DNA of 64,000 nucleotides. Source: Aquatica leii. Lineage: Eukaryota; Arthropoda; Insecta; Coleoptera; Lampyridae. The position numbers were made by a program, and so were the translations under genes. Each line of letters opens with the position of its first letter. Positions within the stretch are counted from its first letter, which is position 1. Where the stretch lies: positions 19,419,533 to 19,483,532 of the forward strand of contig CM069439.1 in assembly GCA_035610365.1 (NCBI GenBank), in the 5' to 3' direction. The notes beneath the pieces are model-generated. The model was not told the origin of the DNA, ran no database searches, and saw only the letters and a list, made by a program, of their open reading frames with translations. Shown here piece after piece: positions 1 to 11,200 of the stretch.

Positions 1-399
1 GTAAATGTGTCAGACCACGTTTTTTGCATAATTGCAGACATTAAGTGATGAATACAGATGAATATAAATTTTTGCAGTCGTTGACGTATGATAATAAATT
101 GGTTTTTGTCTATTTTTAAAACAATGCATATAAGCAAGTCTATTACCTTTCAACTGAAGACTGTGAACTTAAATTACGTATGTAACATATTTTTTATTAC
201 AAAAATTTAGTTTAACTTAAACTGACCTACAAAAACCTACCTTCTTACCATTTTTTGTATGATTTTATGAGTACAGCTATTTTGAGCTGTTTTTATTTTT
301 TTTTTGACTAAGTATTTTCATAAAAATATTTTTTCTTACACCAAAATGTTTTGCCTAAACTAAAGTAAAGTCAATTATCTAAACTGCCATTTTTATAAA
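1..399. other. AT-rich sequence, no gene seen
   Basis: AT-rich sequence lying beyond the readable part of the pseudogene at 400-815. I looked here for the missing C-terminal acetyltransferase residues on the minus strand and could not find them. Nothing else is recognisable. Confidence 0.6.
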
Positions 400-815
400 A
401 TATTGTTATTTTTCAAACGCTACTTAACGAATAATTTTTATTAACAGGTTGACTGTCAAGCCGTTTTTCAATTTTTTTTCTCTGCAGACCAAAAATGTTT
501 TATGACGTAAAATATAGCCGTAAGTCAATGTTGCCGCACCTATAATACTCTTATGCCTTGAATCTTCAAAAACAGTTACATAGTAACTACCAGATTTTTT
601 CATCGACAAAAATTGACGCAGAAAGTCCAATCTAGATAGCTTTCCAAGTGTTGTTAATTAGGTTAATAAAAATAAAAAGCCCTTATTAAAATCGTCTACT
701 TGTAAAGGTCTGGCATAAAGCCACTTTTCACCTGGTACCGTCAGGCGCGGATCTAAGAAGGAGACAATTGCCTCCTTACCGACTTTTGATACCAGACTGA
801 CTTCCAACGCCTATC
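400..815 (-). pseudogene. GNPNAT1: Glucosamine 6-phosphate N-acetyltransferase-like pseudogene
   Basis: The minus-strand translation matches the N-terminal two thirds of the GNA1/GNPNAT1 family, GNAT-fold enzymes that acetylate glucosamine 6-phosphate with acetyl-CoA on the way to UDP-GlcNAc. In order I see FLDPRLTVPGE, LYARPLQVDDFNKGF, then MKKSGSYYVTVFED and IIGAATL, which follow the family's R-P-L...D-F..GF and MK.SG.YYVTV.ED blocks. A TAA at 658-660 falls where the family has glutamine (the QLT position), so the frame is broken. After IIGAATL the residues drift (HKTFLVCREKK against HKFIHNC...RGR), and the acetyl-CoA loop and C-terminus are absent. No intron is visible, which fits a retrocopy, but one decayed exon of a former gene is also possible. 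The LINE remnant starting near 830 lies just upstream on the opposite strand. Confidence 0.65.
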
Positions 816-829
816 TAAAAAAAGTTACA

Positions 830-1390
830 ACGAATGCCATCAGGGTTCTTAATACAAACAAACGGATGGTCGGACACACATGGGGATTGAAACCTATAAT
901 GACCAAATAGTTATATGCTGTGGTGACATGACCCATCATCACATACGGTGCGTTTGTATGGGGTGAAAGAATCAACCTGAAAAGCACAGTTTTTAAGCTA
1001 GGCAAAGTACAGAGAATGGCATGTCTGCTGATAACAGAAGCGACGAAAACAACGCCCACAGCTGTCATTGAAGCATTACTTTTATTTTCACCATTACACC
1101 TCGTTGTAGCAAGATAAGCAACATACAAGTTGCACATTAATGAACACACGTCAATCACCGGAAAAAACAAATATGAGTTGACAAATGTTAAGGAAATTCA
1201 CAAGACTAATAACAGGGCACTGTGACCTTAACAAACACATGCATAAAATGAGACTGCAAAGGAGCCTTTTATGCCGCGGATGCTTGGAGGACGATGGGAC
1301 TCTGCAGCATCTGCTGCGTAAATGCGAAGCGTATCAAACGCAAAATACAAGGATTCTCGGCAAACCAAAACTAACCAATGATGATTGAAA
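830..1390 (+). pseudogene. 5'-truncated non-LTR retrotransposon, end of reverse transcriptase plus C-terminal zinc knuckle
   Basis: Two blocks belong to one LINE polyprotein. From about 835 to 1140 the translation holds the end of the reverse transcriptase: a WGLKP segment, then ITYGAFVWGE, then KLGKVQRMACLLITEATKTT and PTAVIEALL. This is the Jockey/R1-type 'YG..VW....KLQRMACL.ITGA..TTPT' region. In-frame stops interrupt it (for example after MTK, and after HLVVAR). From 1185 to 1388 comes the C-terminal tail with LITGHCDLNKHMHKM and a C-x2-C...H...C knuckle (LCRGCLEDDGTLQHLLRKC). The RNase H body between them is deleted. The antisense open frame at 811-1170 is a shadow. The insertion appears to be a dead, heavily truncated copy. 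Confidence 0.75.
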
Positions 1391-1399
1391 AAGGCTCCT

Positions 1400-2625
1400 T
1401 GCAATAAGTTTCTGGATTTCATTGACGAAACAGAACTGCTGAAGGAGTAATAAAATGGAAGTGCAGGACTAAGGAGACCGCAGTCGAGGGGCGCTAGACA
1501 AACCACCTTTTGACAAAAGAAAAAAAAGAGAACCACACTTGTTGATATTATCAAATCACTAGTATTGGCTTGCTCTTTCTCAACGTAAATTGGAAAATTT
1601 CACGTTTAACCATTATCACTGCGTAATTTTAATAGCTTTACACCGTAGCGCATTTTTTGTGAAATATATTGTTTCATAAGTAATCGATCTTAAAATAAAA
1701 AGAGAGATTTATTTTCGGAGAATGTTCTCCCCGCAGTATAAATTTCCTGATATTTTTGCACTTATAGATCAAGTAACGGTTGGATTTTATATAGTAGCTC
1801 ACTCCTTTGGCGCTCTTCATTATTAGGAAAACGCTACATTTGTAGCAAAAGCTCAAATCTGTTTCTAGATAAAACCGTTGTTGGAATGAACAGATTGTGT
1901 TACATCTCATCATCTCAGTAACTTGACTGTGTCAAAAAGGTTTATGTGAGATTTGTTGGTAGAACCATGGTATCGACTATACGATCGCCTAACATGCCTT
2001 AAACCACTCGTATGGCGTCTCTAATGTTAAGGCACCAGCAGCCCAGACCTATGCTTTTCTTTTGGTAGATCTCAACTACTGCTATCAGTTTCTATATTCG
2101 TCTTCACTAAAAAGTAAATAAACTGGATGCGCACATAAATCTTCGAAATCTTCATTAACATAGTCTATCAGAGTATTGTCATGGAAAAGATAAATACAAA
2201 TAAAACGCTAAAAATCGTTAAAACACACTTACTCCTAATCTTCATTTGTAGTGCCCTCTGCATAATTAGCTTGGTGCGACTGCTTATTTAACACAGCCAT
2301 TAACGACAGCATTTTACAATCAAACTAAGTATAACTTAACTGACATTTATAACATTATTATAGAACCAGCTCTAAAATGCGTACAAGAGATAGATAATAC
2401 AATCTTTGTGTTCAATTAAATTTCATATGGCTGCAAACGCATTTGGCGCCTATAACTAAAATTAACACATTAACATAAAAGTAAAACAAACGTTATTCAT
2501 GTAATTACTTTATATTAATTGAAATCATTATAATAATCCTCACAAAAGTTTCCAATTAATCAAAAAATTTTCTATTTTATGGATAGGATCCATCAGAGTG
2601 GAGGAATGGCAACAATAAAAACAAC
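1400..2625. other. No recognisable gene
   Basis: AT-rich intergenic sequence. Short open frames (for example 1674-1913, minus) have no family resemblance I can name, and composition fits chance frames. Confidence 0.5.
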
Positions 2626-2630
2626 AAAAG

Positions 2631-2956
2631 TTTGGCTAAATTAATGACCCTTTCCTTTAGGAGGTTGGACAAAAGCAACTACTTCAGTAATTTTGCGGCG
2701 TTTCGTGCTTAGGATAAACACTTCATTAGGCTCGCTCACTTTATTGTGAGAAACAAATTACATAATTAACAAACATGACAGCACTTTTTATGTAATTATA
2801 CATGTGTGATTTTATGTTTTAAAATGTTTGTTTCTTACAATAAAGTGAACGAGCCTGATGAAGTGTTTATCCTGAGCACGAAACGTTGCAAAATTACTGA
2901 AGTAGTTGCTTCTGTCCAACCTCTTAAAAGAAGGGGTCATTAATTTAGCTAAACTT
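2631..2956. repeat. Palindromic repeat element with paired hammerhead-like cores
   Basis: Left arm 2631-2757 and right arm 2826-2956 are inverted copies of one another with a few mismatches, separated by about 68 bp of AT-rich spacer. The outer ends read GGCTAAATTAATGACC and its reverse complement, and the shared inner text includes GGTTGGACA and CACTTTATTGT. Each arm holds a CTGATGA...GAAACG motif pointing inward-to-outward, on opposite strands. The whole unit could fold into one long hairpin. It codes for nothing. It may be a foldback element, or two fused Penelope-like or retrozyme ends; I cannot separate these by eye. Confidence 0.75.
2851..2890 (+). ncRNA. Hammerhead-ribozyme-like core (right arm)
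   Basis: CTGATGA lies at 2855-2861, a short stem pairing GTG (2863-2865) with CAC (2877-2879) follows, then GAAAC at 2880-2884. These are the two conserved strands of the hammerhead catalytic core with stem II between them. I did not find a convincing stem III and cleavage triplet, so activity is not claimed. The mirror copy on the minus strand (about 2703-2738) reads CTAATGA, which changes an essential core base. Confidence 0.4.
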
Positions 2957-2959
2957 TAG

Positions 2960-4285
2960 AATAACCGTTACCAGGAAGCAGACCGTTCTATTAAAAAAAA
3001 AACAACTTTTATCTGTTGTTAAGGCCTGAACAATAAAGATTCTTTTAATTGATGCCGTTGCTCCACACCGAAGGATCCTGCCCATAAAATAAGAAAAGTT
3101 TTGACTAATTATGCATGTACCTTTTTGTGTAAAAACGAAAACGATTAAACTGATACACTAACAATACATTACACAGCATAGCGAGTAATACCATGAAAAT
3201 TGTTGATTAGTTGAAGCTTAAAATATAATGCAATTATAATATACAACATCGCCATCTTTTCACGCAGATACTGGTACTTTGCGCAAACGCGGTTATTAAG
3301 TACTTCATTCAAATTTGCAAGAAAGTTTTTAGAAAAACGAAAAGGTTTAGTATATTTATTAATAATATGTAACAAAATGTTATATAGTTGTGTTTTTGTT
3401 ACAATATATAAAAGAAAAAAGTGTGTAGGTGAAAGCAAGCAAAAGTATAATTTCTAATAAAGTAAAAACGTTTTTTATGTTACGAAAAAATGTTTTAGAA
3501 AACATTTATAAAATATTTCAATATCAATGTTTTAATGAAATATTTTCAAAACGCAACAAAAACATTTTTTTGAAAAAAAAATTTATTTCGACTGTTTTAC
3601 AACGTTGTAACGTTTTTAAAACATGAAAAAAACATTTCTTTGCTGATTGGGTCGCTACGGTTAATGTTTGTTACTTTAATATTTATTCGTTCTCTTATAT
3701 CTACCACATGAAGTTGCTCTAAGTAGGATGAATTTCTATTAATCCTTTTTTTAATTCAACAACCATTATTTGTATGTAGTTAAATATCAAACCTATTTCA
3801 CATTTTGGCTATAAGACACATTTATTTTACTTATTTTGTATTTCAAAAACAAAACAGATAAACAGCTTTTTAATTAAATTTAATATAACTTCCAGTTATA
3901 TAAAAGTGTTTAACTGTGCTGAAAGGTCTAATAGTAATAAAAACGCAATTTCCGAGCGTAATTGACTGTCAGACTAATATTCTATTTAGTATCGTATGTA
4001 AGTTATGACCAACTTTAAACAGAACATTTTTTATTTTCGTTTTAGGAAAGAGTTATTTTCTTATTACTTTAATATTGTAAGGAGAGCATTATTTGACTTT
4101 TTTATAACCTTTAATTATTTTACTTTATTGCTTTGCATTCTTAATCGTTCCATGAAGTTTAGTTTTTTTATTAAATCTATCATTTCTAAATTTGAATGTT
4201 GAAGTTTAAATATTTTACTTAATTTTTTTCTTGACATAGAATAGTACATACTAGTTTTTTTTAAGGGAAAACCATTATTTGCAAA
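2960..4285. other. AT-rich, no gene seen
   Basis: Low-complexity AT-rich sequence with several short chance frames rich in Lys, Asn, Phe and Ile. I see no motif, repeat pair or splice structure worth annotating. Confidence 0.55.
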
Positions 4286-4289
4286 CACG

Positions 4290-4620
4290 CAATAGGAGTC
4301 TAAAAGACTCAGTTTTAGAAATTTGTAGAATTCATCAACATGTGTGTCAGTTTCTTTCCACTCTTTGGTATTTCTTTCGATTCAAACATTAGAAGAAGCA
4401 GAAACAACATTCTTAGGTGATATCTACAAAGTAACAGAGTTAAATAGGCTTGATTCACTATTACTTTGTTTTTGGGGTGCGTAATCAAAGTTTTGATCAT
4501 TTGAGTTAGAAAAAGCTTCCGCTAAACTAGACTCATCGACCGAACGATCAGAAGAAGATATTTCACTACCAGTGTCAACCTCATCGAATAATCTTAACAG
4601 TTTTCACTTTATCTTGGAGA
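4290..4620 (-). pseudogene. Possible piggyBac-like transposase N-terminal fragment
   Basis: The minus strand starts with MVLQDKV and, after a one-base shift, reads RLFDEVDTGSE followed by a Ser/Asp/Glu-rich stretch (SSSDRSVDESSLAEAF). Further on it has TKEWKETD and DEFYKFLKLSLL. An acidic leader followed by a W...F-L-G-L-type segment is what piggyBac transposases show at their N-terminus. At least one stop lies between the two parts. No DDD catalytic region is present, so the family call is weak; an acidic host exon is the alternative. Confidence 0.3.
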
Positions 4621-5022
4621 ACCATTTTGTAATAAATTAATGATTCTTACCTAAAATTGCATTTTTTAGCATCTCTCAAAACCGATATATCCACTTACAA
4701 TCCGTAAAATAGCTTTCCAAACGGGGTAAATACACACATACGCGCTTCCGTGTACATAAATGAAATAATTGGCTGAATTATAGGCATGCCCTATGAATTC
4801 TGACGAGCACTAAGGTTGGTCCAAGGTCACACGACACTTTCATGGTCAATTATGTGATTTACAGAGACACTAAGTCACTGTTAAGACACTAATCCGTGTA
4901 TTTACATGGAGACAGCGACTGCATGCGCAAATATAAGTTTAATAGGTAGCTAAACATCGTCTACATTAACTATGTGCCGTCTAAAATTAGCGTTGATTGA
5001 ATCAGTTTTGTTTTAACACTGC

Positions 5023-5175
5023 AATGGCTGACGCAATTAAGAGACGTGATCTTAGCCTAAAAGAAAAAATATGATAACTAAAAAGAGGATAGTAAGCCAA
5101 GAAAAAATACCAAAAAAGGTGGCATGAAAAGCATAAGAAATCTGCCAAAAAGGCAATAAAAAAGACAAATATGTA
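5023..5175 (+). pseudogene. Possible pogo/Tigger-type transposase N-terminal fragment
   Basis: An ATG at 5023 opens MADAIKRRDLSLKEK, which resembles the start of pogo/Tigger transposases (K-R...L-S/T-L-x-E-K before the first helix-turn-helix). A stop follows at once. Other frames downstream give SKPRKNTKK, as in that region of the family. It ends near the C-terminus of the hAT gene on the other strand. The fragment is short and the call tentative. Confidence 0.28.
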
Positions 5176-5224
5176 TTAAAATTTACAGTGTATTTTTTTG
5201 TTTTGCAACGTTTATTAAGTGCTA

Positions 5225-6735
5225 TTATTTTCCTAAGCACAAATCAAATATTTTTTAATATTTTGACCAAGCTGTTGCCTTTTATCATTTAAAATATTTG
5301 TATAGAACGAAAAAGTTCTTTCGACATCACAAGATGTAGTGGAGCAAATTTTAATGTCGATGTTTCCGTTATTGTTAAAGATATTTTCTGTTAATGCTTC
5401 ATGACCTCCCCTTTTTGAATTTCAGTCACTTGTTAAAGAGGTCTAAGGAAGAGTTTTTTTATGTGACGGAATCCAATTTTTGATTAATTTTTCTTTCTAT
5501 AGTCTTTGGACGTGCTCTTATAATCGTTCTTATTCTTTCAAATGTAGCGAAAGATTCGGTCATTGCGGTTTCGCTTTTTTCTAGCTTCTTTAATTCGTCA
5601 GGAATGCCGAAAAATTGTGTTTTTATCAAAACTAGTCCTCTCTTAACAGCTTCGTCATTAAAAGCTTTTTGAGATTTAGCAATTGCTGCAGAGGCCGTTT
5701 CGTCCAATAATTCAACCACCTGAAGTAAGACAATTCGATGAATGTATAAGACTTGTTTACTATTGCAAACTCGTCTCTAATTAATTCACACACCTTATGT
5801 ATTTCATGTGCTAACCAAGTTAAATGTTTTAAATTCGGATAAAATATTTCTAATGCTTGAGCGGATTTGATCATATAAGGTGCTGCATCGGTTACGAATA
5901 AGAGAACCTTTTCTTTTGTTACGCCATTGGGATACAGAAGTTCTACAAACATAAAATTATATAATTGTAAATAATAGATTGGATTATATTAATCAATCAT
6001 TAAAAAAAAACTTACGTAAACAATCATCGAAAAAATTTCCAACTGTTTTGTGATTGATCTGTGGAATTTCTTTGGATGCTAGCAAGTGAGCTTTTCCTGG
6101 TTCTAGTTCAGACAATTTACCAACTACAAAATTTGCTATATATCGGCCTCTGCAATCCGTTGTTTCATCAACCGAAGTCCAAATGTAATGGTCCCTAATG
6201 TTATTCCTTATTGTCTGTATTTTCTATAAAAGGTAAACCAGCAAACTATTAATACTTTAATTAAACTGCTTACCGATTGGTAACATATGTCTAAATATTT
6301 TTTCTCAAAGTTGATTAATCTAGAACAACCTGTTCGGTGTATTTTTCGAGGAAATTGCGAAAATTGATATGATCAAGTTTTTTTAAAAGGAATTTGATCC
6401 GACACTAATGTTTCGCACAAATCTAGTGCAAAAGTTGTTTTTGATGGGCCAGGTTTATTTTGTTGATCTTCTATAACGTTTTTTAACAATGATTGTTTCA
6501 AAGTTTTTTAAATATTTTTTAAATGTAAACCACTACCCAAGTGTTGTTTTACATGGTACTTTTTAGTAGCACCGATCTAAAATAATATATATACTAGTGA
6601 TAAAAAGCATTGAAATTAAGATAATATAAAGTTACTGATTTTGAACAAACTTGACAAAAAAGGTTTTTCTAGTCGGTTTTTAAATTATTGTCCAATTTAC
6701 TCCACTTGTAATTATTTTTAAATTTTGATTGTTTA
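5225..6735 (-). pseudogene. hAT-superfamily transposase (CGG-binding-protein-like), four exons, broken
   Basis: Read on the minus strand, exon 1 (about 6730-6636) carries the first half of a BED-type zinc finger (FCQVCSKS). Exon 2 (6576-6274) has its second half (KKYHVKQH...H), DLCETLVSD and EKKYLDICYQS. Exon 3 (6223-6016) has VDETTDCRGRYIANFVVGKL. Exon 4 (from 5942) has LLFVTDAAPYMIKSAQAL and HLTWLAHEIHKVCELI. The hAT dimerisation end CDVERTFSFYTNIL...KKYL closes it near 5235. Three GT-AG introns keep the frame: 6577-6635, 6224-6273 and 5943-6015. A frameshift lies in exon 2, a deletion follows the HEIHKVCE block, and stops occur near both ends. The architecture matches the arthropod hAT proteins often labelled CGG triplet repeat-binding-protein 1-like. 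It is a dead copy that was once a spliced gene. Confidence 0.75.
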
Positions 6736-6739
6736 TTAG

Positions 6740-7430
6740 GTGGCGTTTTTTAAAACTTACTCACAGCACAACAGCAATAGACTATCGCACTGTGACAATA
6801 TCACAGGTATTTATAACAAACAAAGAATATTTTAGTTATGTGTTTTTGTCATTAAAAAAATCCCACCGGACAGAATTAAAATTATCTATATTTGTTTGAT
6901 TTACTTAGGTACTGAATAGACCTATAAAATATGATTCATTCCAAAATGTTTTCAGTTTTGTAAATAGTGTTCTGTTAAGCCTGTCATTCTACATAATCCT
7001 AGTATAAATGTTTACAATAGTTCTTCTCTATAAGCGGATTTTGTATTTAATGTTTTTCTGGAAACCATTGTTTAACAAAACATGAAAATCCCTGTTGTTA
7101 TTTATATGTTCGTGGTAAGACCTTTTGAGCAAAAATGTTAATTATATTTTTGTACGTAATTTAGGTAAAATTCTGTAATGCGTCATTTACATCTACCTAT
7201 TAAAACACTGTTTACACAAACTTTTCAAAATTTATATGTAAAAAAGTAATATAAAATAATACTCTTTAAAAAAGCAAAAAAGACAAAAAGTTACACAAAA
7301 AGGAAAAATAGGCAGGCTTCAGGCATTTGCCTGACAGTCCGCTCTTTAATGATAACTGATAACAAAAATAAGTCAATGGAATGCTGCTGTGCAATTAAAA
7401 ATTAATTCGTATGTACCAATAATTAGAATA
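6740..7430. other. No recognisable gene
   Basis: AT-rich sequence upstream of the hAT gene. I looked for hAT terminal repeats here and could not identify a matching pair with an 8-bp target duplication. Confidence 0.45.
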
Positions 7431-7437
7431 ATTAAAG

Positions 7438-7600
7438 TTTTGCATATTTAGTTTTATTTTTGCAGTGTCTTCAACTGCATATTTTGGCTAATCTACATAC
7501 GTAACATTACCTCACCTCACCTCATTACACATCTTCAAGTTGCTTTGTATTTTAGTGCGCTTGAAAGAATGCGCAGTTCTTAGAATAACAACTTAATTTA
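7438..7600 (+). repeat. Dispersed repeat, copy 1
   Basis: Matches 34093-34255 in the same orientation: both contain TTTTGCATATTTAG near the start and TTCTAGAATAACAACTTA-like text near the end, with similar spacing. Copy 1 also holds a short run of ACCTC units. No coding capacity; likely a non-autonomous element or a fragment of one. Confidence 0.5.
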
Positions 7601-7730
7601 ACCACAATATTGAAACAAATCAGTAGTATCACTTGACCAAATTTGTGTAACATAATTGTTTTCGCGCAGTTCAACTCGTAGCATAATGCGCAAAAAAAAA
7701 CACTCAAATTGACTGATTTTGCAAACGTTA

Positions 7731-7818
7731 TAAGCAGGCGGCGTAATTTTGTTACATCCCACCGTTTCAATTAACGCACTTGCTAAAACAGTTACACGAT
7801 CAAAGTGCCGCCTGCTTA
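7731..7818. repeat. Perfect 12-bp inverted repeat around 64-bp spacer
   Basis: TAAGCAGGCGGC at 7731-7742 is matched exactly by its reverse complement at 7807-7818. The GC-rich arms stand out from AT-rich surroundings. It could be the pair of ends of a very small non-autonomous element or a stem of a structured RNA. Confidence 0.5.
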
Positions 7819-7934
7819 ATAAAACTATTAAATTGTTTCTATACTGTGATTTTATTACGTCTTATGTGATACAATTATTTTAGTAGAATTTATGTTTCTA
7901 CGTTTTGGATAATTTCCGTGTTGTCGTTATCACA

Positions 7935-9815
7935 GAAGCTGAGCTTATGTCACACGTCGCAGTAGACATCTTTACAACCCGTAAAAAACTGATTGCGTAG
8001 AAAGCTATAAACAAATTAAAAAGGTGTTAGACGATCAAAATAAGTCACACGTACAAACTATCAGAAGAAAAATTATATAGAATAGTTTTAAAAAACATAC
8101 AAGAGATGTCAAAATTATGGACACACAAGAAACCAATGTACACAACAATATCTGCGTGTAAAATGTGCAGGTCGGCATGATTACAGAACATGTGAAAAAA
8201 AAGAGGATGGAAAACTCGCACAATGTTCACTTTGTAGAGGCGGATATCAAGCAAGTTACGAAGGATGTCAAGTATAATTAGGGATTATAAAATGAAGATT
8301 TTTATCTAAAGATATAACAGTGCCTTAAGCAAAAACACCAGTACAAAAAACGCCATTACCACCAAATATGATAGAAACTCAACGATTTGCACCAACCACA
8401 TTAGAAACAAGGACATATTATAACATATCTGCAACAACCGAATATTTTCCTACAACAAGAAAATATATAACTACAACATCAAATCGAAAACCAACAACTT
8501 GCAATTAACCAACTAAAACAAGAAATTAGACAACTAAAGGAAGACATGATCATCAATTGTACAAAATAGCACTGTGGAACGCTAATGGTATTTTAAACCA
8601 CAAACATGAAATAGAAATATACTTAACCTTCAACAAAATTAATATCTTGCTAGTATCATTCTATTTAACCTCAAATAGTAGTTTCAAAATACTACACTAG
8701 GTAGTTTATAATGCCCAGATACTAAAAAAATGAGCCAGAACTAGAGCAGCAATCATTATACGACATGGCATTAAACATATGCAACATAAAATCGAAACAC
8801 CATAGCTTTAAGCAGTAAGTATAGTCGCAGAGGATTGGTTCGGACCAATTTCAATATCTGCAGCCTACTGTCTACCTAACTATCTAGCAAATAAAAAAAT
8901 CACTTGTAGACTATTTTAGTAAACTGGGAAATAAGTTTCTAGCGAGGGCTGACTACAACGCAAAGCATACTAGCTGGAGATCATCACTCACAGCTTCAAG
9001 AAGAGGAAAAGTGCTTTACGAAGTACAAACTCTACATGTGTCACTTGTCCACGTACAAACCGACTTACTGGCCACCAGATTTAAATCAGTTATCATATTT
9101 TTTAGATTTTTTTGTAAAAAAGGGTTGTAATGACTGATACCTAAGCATCGAAAACAGAAAACAGTTCAGAAAATTCTGACAACATGCACGAAATCTGTAT
9201 GATAAAACGAACTACAAAAGGCCAGTAAGATAACTTTTAATAGATATCAAAAATCAGTATTTTAAGTAATACTTGGAAAACATGACACCAACGGAAAGCT
9301 ACAATGAAGCTTAAACAACCACGCAAACATATTCCACCCATAAAAGTGGCAAATGGCGAATAGGTTAAAACTGATCGGGGTATAGTAATAACCTTTGCGG
9401 AACATCTAAAAAGAGTCTTTGAGCTACTGCCCTTAAGCAACAAACAGACGGATAAAGAAATCAAGGAATACTTAGATAGACCACAGCAACCAGCAAACTG
9501 GTAGCGCAGATAGCGATAAACGAAATGAGTAAAAAAAATACAAGCAAAGCACTGGCCAAGTAATAAAAGAGCTACCACACAAAGAAACGACTCAACACAA
9601 CAACACCGATTCGGTTTCTGAACGAAACATTCCACAATAAAAGAAGTACACCGGGTTGTGAAACTAAAGGCTACTGCTTAGCTGTATCTCTCGATGTCAG
9701 CCAGCTTTTCGATAAGAAAGGATTATAATATAAATTAAAGCAGTATTTACCAGAAGTCATGTATAACACCCTCAAATCCTACCTGCAAGAAAGCCGGGTC
9801 AGCGTAAGTAACTAA
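7935..9815 (+). pseudogene. Jockey-type LINE, remnants of ORF1 and ORF2
   Basis: ORF1: THTYKLSEEKLYRIVLKNI-like text near 8040, then a series of Gag-type CCHC knuckles at 8105-8280 (NYGHTRNQC, RVKCAGRHDYRTC, QCSLCRGGYQASYEGC). ORF2 begins near 8560 with the endonuclease start KIALWNANGILNHKHEIE. It continues with EDWFGPISISAAYCLPNY, DYNAKHTSW and RGKVLYEV. Next comes FAEHLKRVFELLPL near 9405, then the start of reverse transcriptase with LAVSLDVSQLFDK and YKLKQYLPEVMYNTLKSYL near 9670-9790. Sequence ends there, before the catalytic FADD box. Many stops and frameshifts show it is dead. Long antisense frames (for example 9237-9635, minus) are shadows. The organisation ORF1-knuckles, then EN-RT, is that of the Jockey clade. 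Confidence 0.8.
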
Positions 9816-9819
9816 CCCT

Positions 9820-10580
9820 GACCCGGTAGAATCACAAAGGCTACTACAAAACAATTTAAATTTAAATTAGAACTATGGACAAAAAATGACGCATTGAAAT
9901 TAATGAAATGAAGTCGACACACAATGTTATTACGAAATTCCATGGATAAGCAACTTTGGTATCGATATGCAATCAAATTGGTATAATTGCGACTTGGTTT
10001 GTGACCAACAAACACATTTATCAAGATTTAGAAATAGATTCCGTGAGTGTAGTGCAACATAGTTACAACTACTTTAAGTACATCCAAAGCGATAAGTCTA
10101 TTAGACAATAGTCACCAGTATAAACGGTTAAACCGAAAAACGCCATTATACTTTCACACAGTTAATCCACAGGTGATTTTAGTTTTTAAATTTCATAAGA
10201 ACAGGTACTGTCATACTAGTCGTAATTACAGTGAAACTTCAATTAAGTAAAGTAACCTTTCATTATTCTATTTTAAATTTTATTCGAAAGGGTGTATCTT
10301 ATTAACGGGTTGATCTTTTAGCAGGTGAAATTAAAGCATAAATACAAGCAAAAAATGTCAAAATAAAAGTTCTATTAAAACATTTAAAAAATCAAAATTT
10401 TTAGCAAAATCTTAAATTACGGACTTGTAGTCTCTTAAGGTTGTTGACATTACGAATAAAATTAACGCGTAATTAATTTACTGCAGTTAAATGAAGTTGC
10501 TATTCTGCACATTCTTTTCAAGTGCACTAGATAATACCACGTCCATTGGATAAAACACCAACGTTTAAACTTCGCCGAAA
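9820..10580. other. No recognisable gene
   Basis: AT-rich sequence between the LINE and the mariner-like fragment, with no motif or repeat that I can support. Confidence 0.5.
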
Positions 10581-10589
10581 ATTGTTCGT

Positions 10590-11200
10590 TATTCACTTAA
10601 ATAATTGCATATTCTGCCGAATTGCATTTGTAGCTCCAAAAAATCTCTTTTGCAGCTCTTGTCTATTATTTACGGGGGTTTTGTATACTTCACCATTCAC
10701 ATAGCACCAGAAAAAAGTCTAAAGAGTTAATGTCTGGCCTACGGGCTGGTCAGCGTGTAGTGACGTTTCTTCCAATGCCACGACCCGTAAAAATTATATT
10801 TAAGAAATCGCAAAAGCTTTTCTGGTAAAATAAACGGTCCAATTAAACTATTTCTTAAAATACATTAATAGGAAACCGCTACCGAAAGTTACTTTGTTGA
10901 ATTTTATGATGGTTTTCTTCATTCCAAACATGAATGTTGTAAAAATTCAGCACTTTATTTTGTGTAAAACAACACTCATGTGAAAATAATATTTTGGCGC
11001 TAAAGTCAAGGTCAAAAGCTTCTTGTTGCTGCAACCAGTCACAAAACGCAAGTCGCGGTTTAAAATCAACGTCGGTTAATTGTTGGAGTCGTTGAACATA
11101 ATAAGGGTACAAAGAATAATTCCTTAAAACACGATGTAGCGTACTATTACTCTAGTGCTTTTTTGTGTCCGATCTTTTACAATTTTCAATATCTGCACAT
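10590..11200 (-). pseudogene. Mariner-superfamily transposase of the DUF4817 type, broken
   Basis: Minus-strand translation starts with STLHRVLRNYSLYPYYVQRL, passes through RLAFCDWLQQQ, and has ILFSHECCFTQNKVLNFYN, the block where this family shows the first catalytic Asp (ILFTDE.CFTR.GV.N..N). Here that residue is His in FSHE, so a catalytic residue is lost. HVWNEENHH follows, then in other frames FPINV, LIGPFILPEKL and PARRPDINSLDFF, the block carrying the third acidic residue, with MVKYTKPP after it. Stops and shifts separate these parts, and the segment with the second Asp is missing. Arthropod genomes carry many such copies, usually annotated as DUF4817 or Tc3-like proteins. Confidence 0.65.

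Noticed and set aside
811..1170. 119-codon minus-strand open frame
   Set aside because: The plus strand of the same bases encodes recognisable LINE reverse transcriptase text; the minus frame is its shadow.
7505..7525. ACCTC tandem run as a satellite or CRISPR-like array
   Set aside because: Only three or four short units; no spacers or longer array.
9237..9635. 132-codon minus-strand open frame, Cys- and Leu-rich
   Set aside because: Antisense to the Jockey ORF2 remnant, which shows clear homology on the plus strand.
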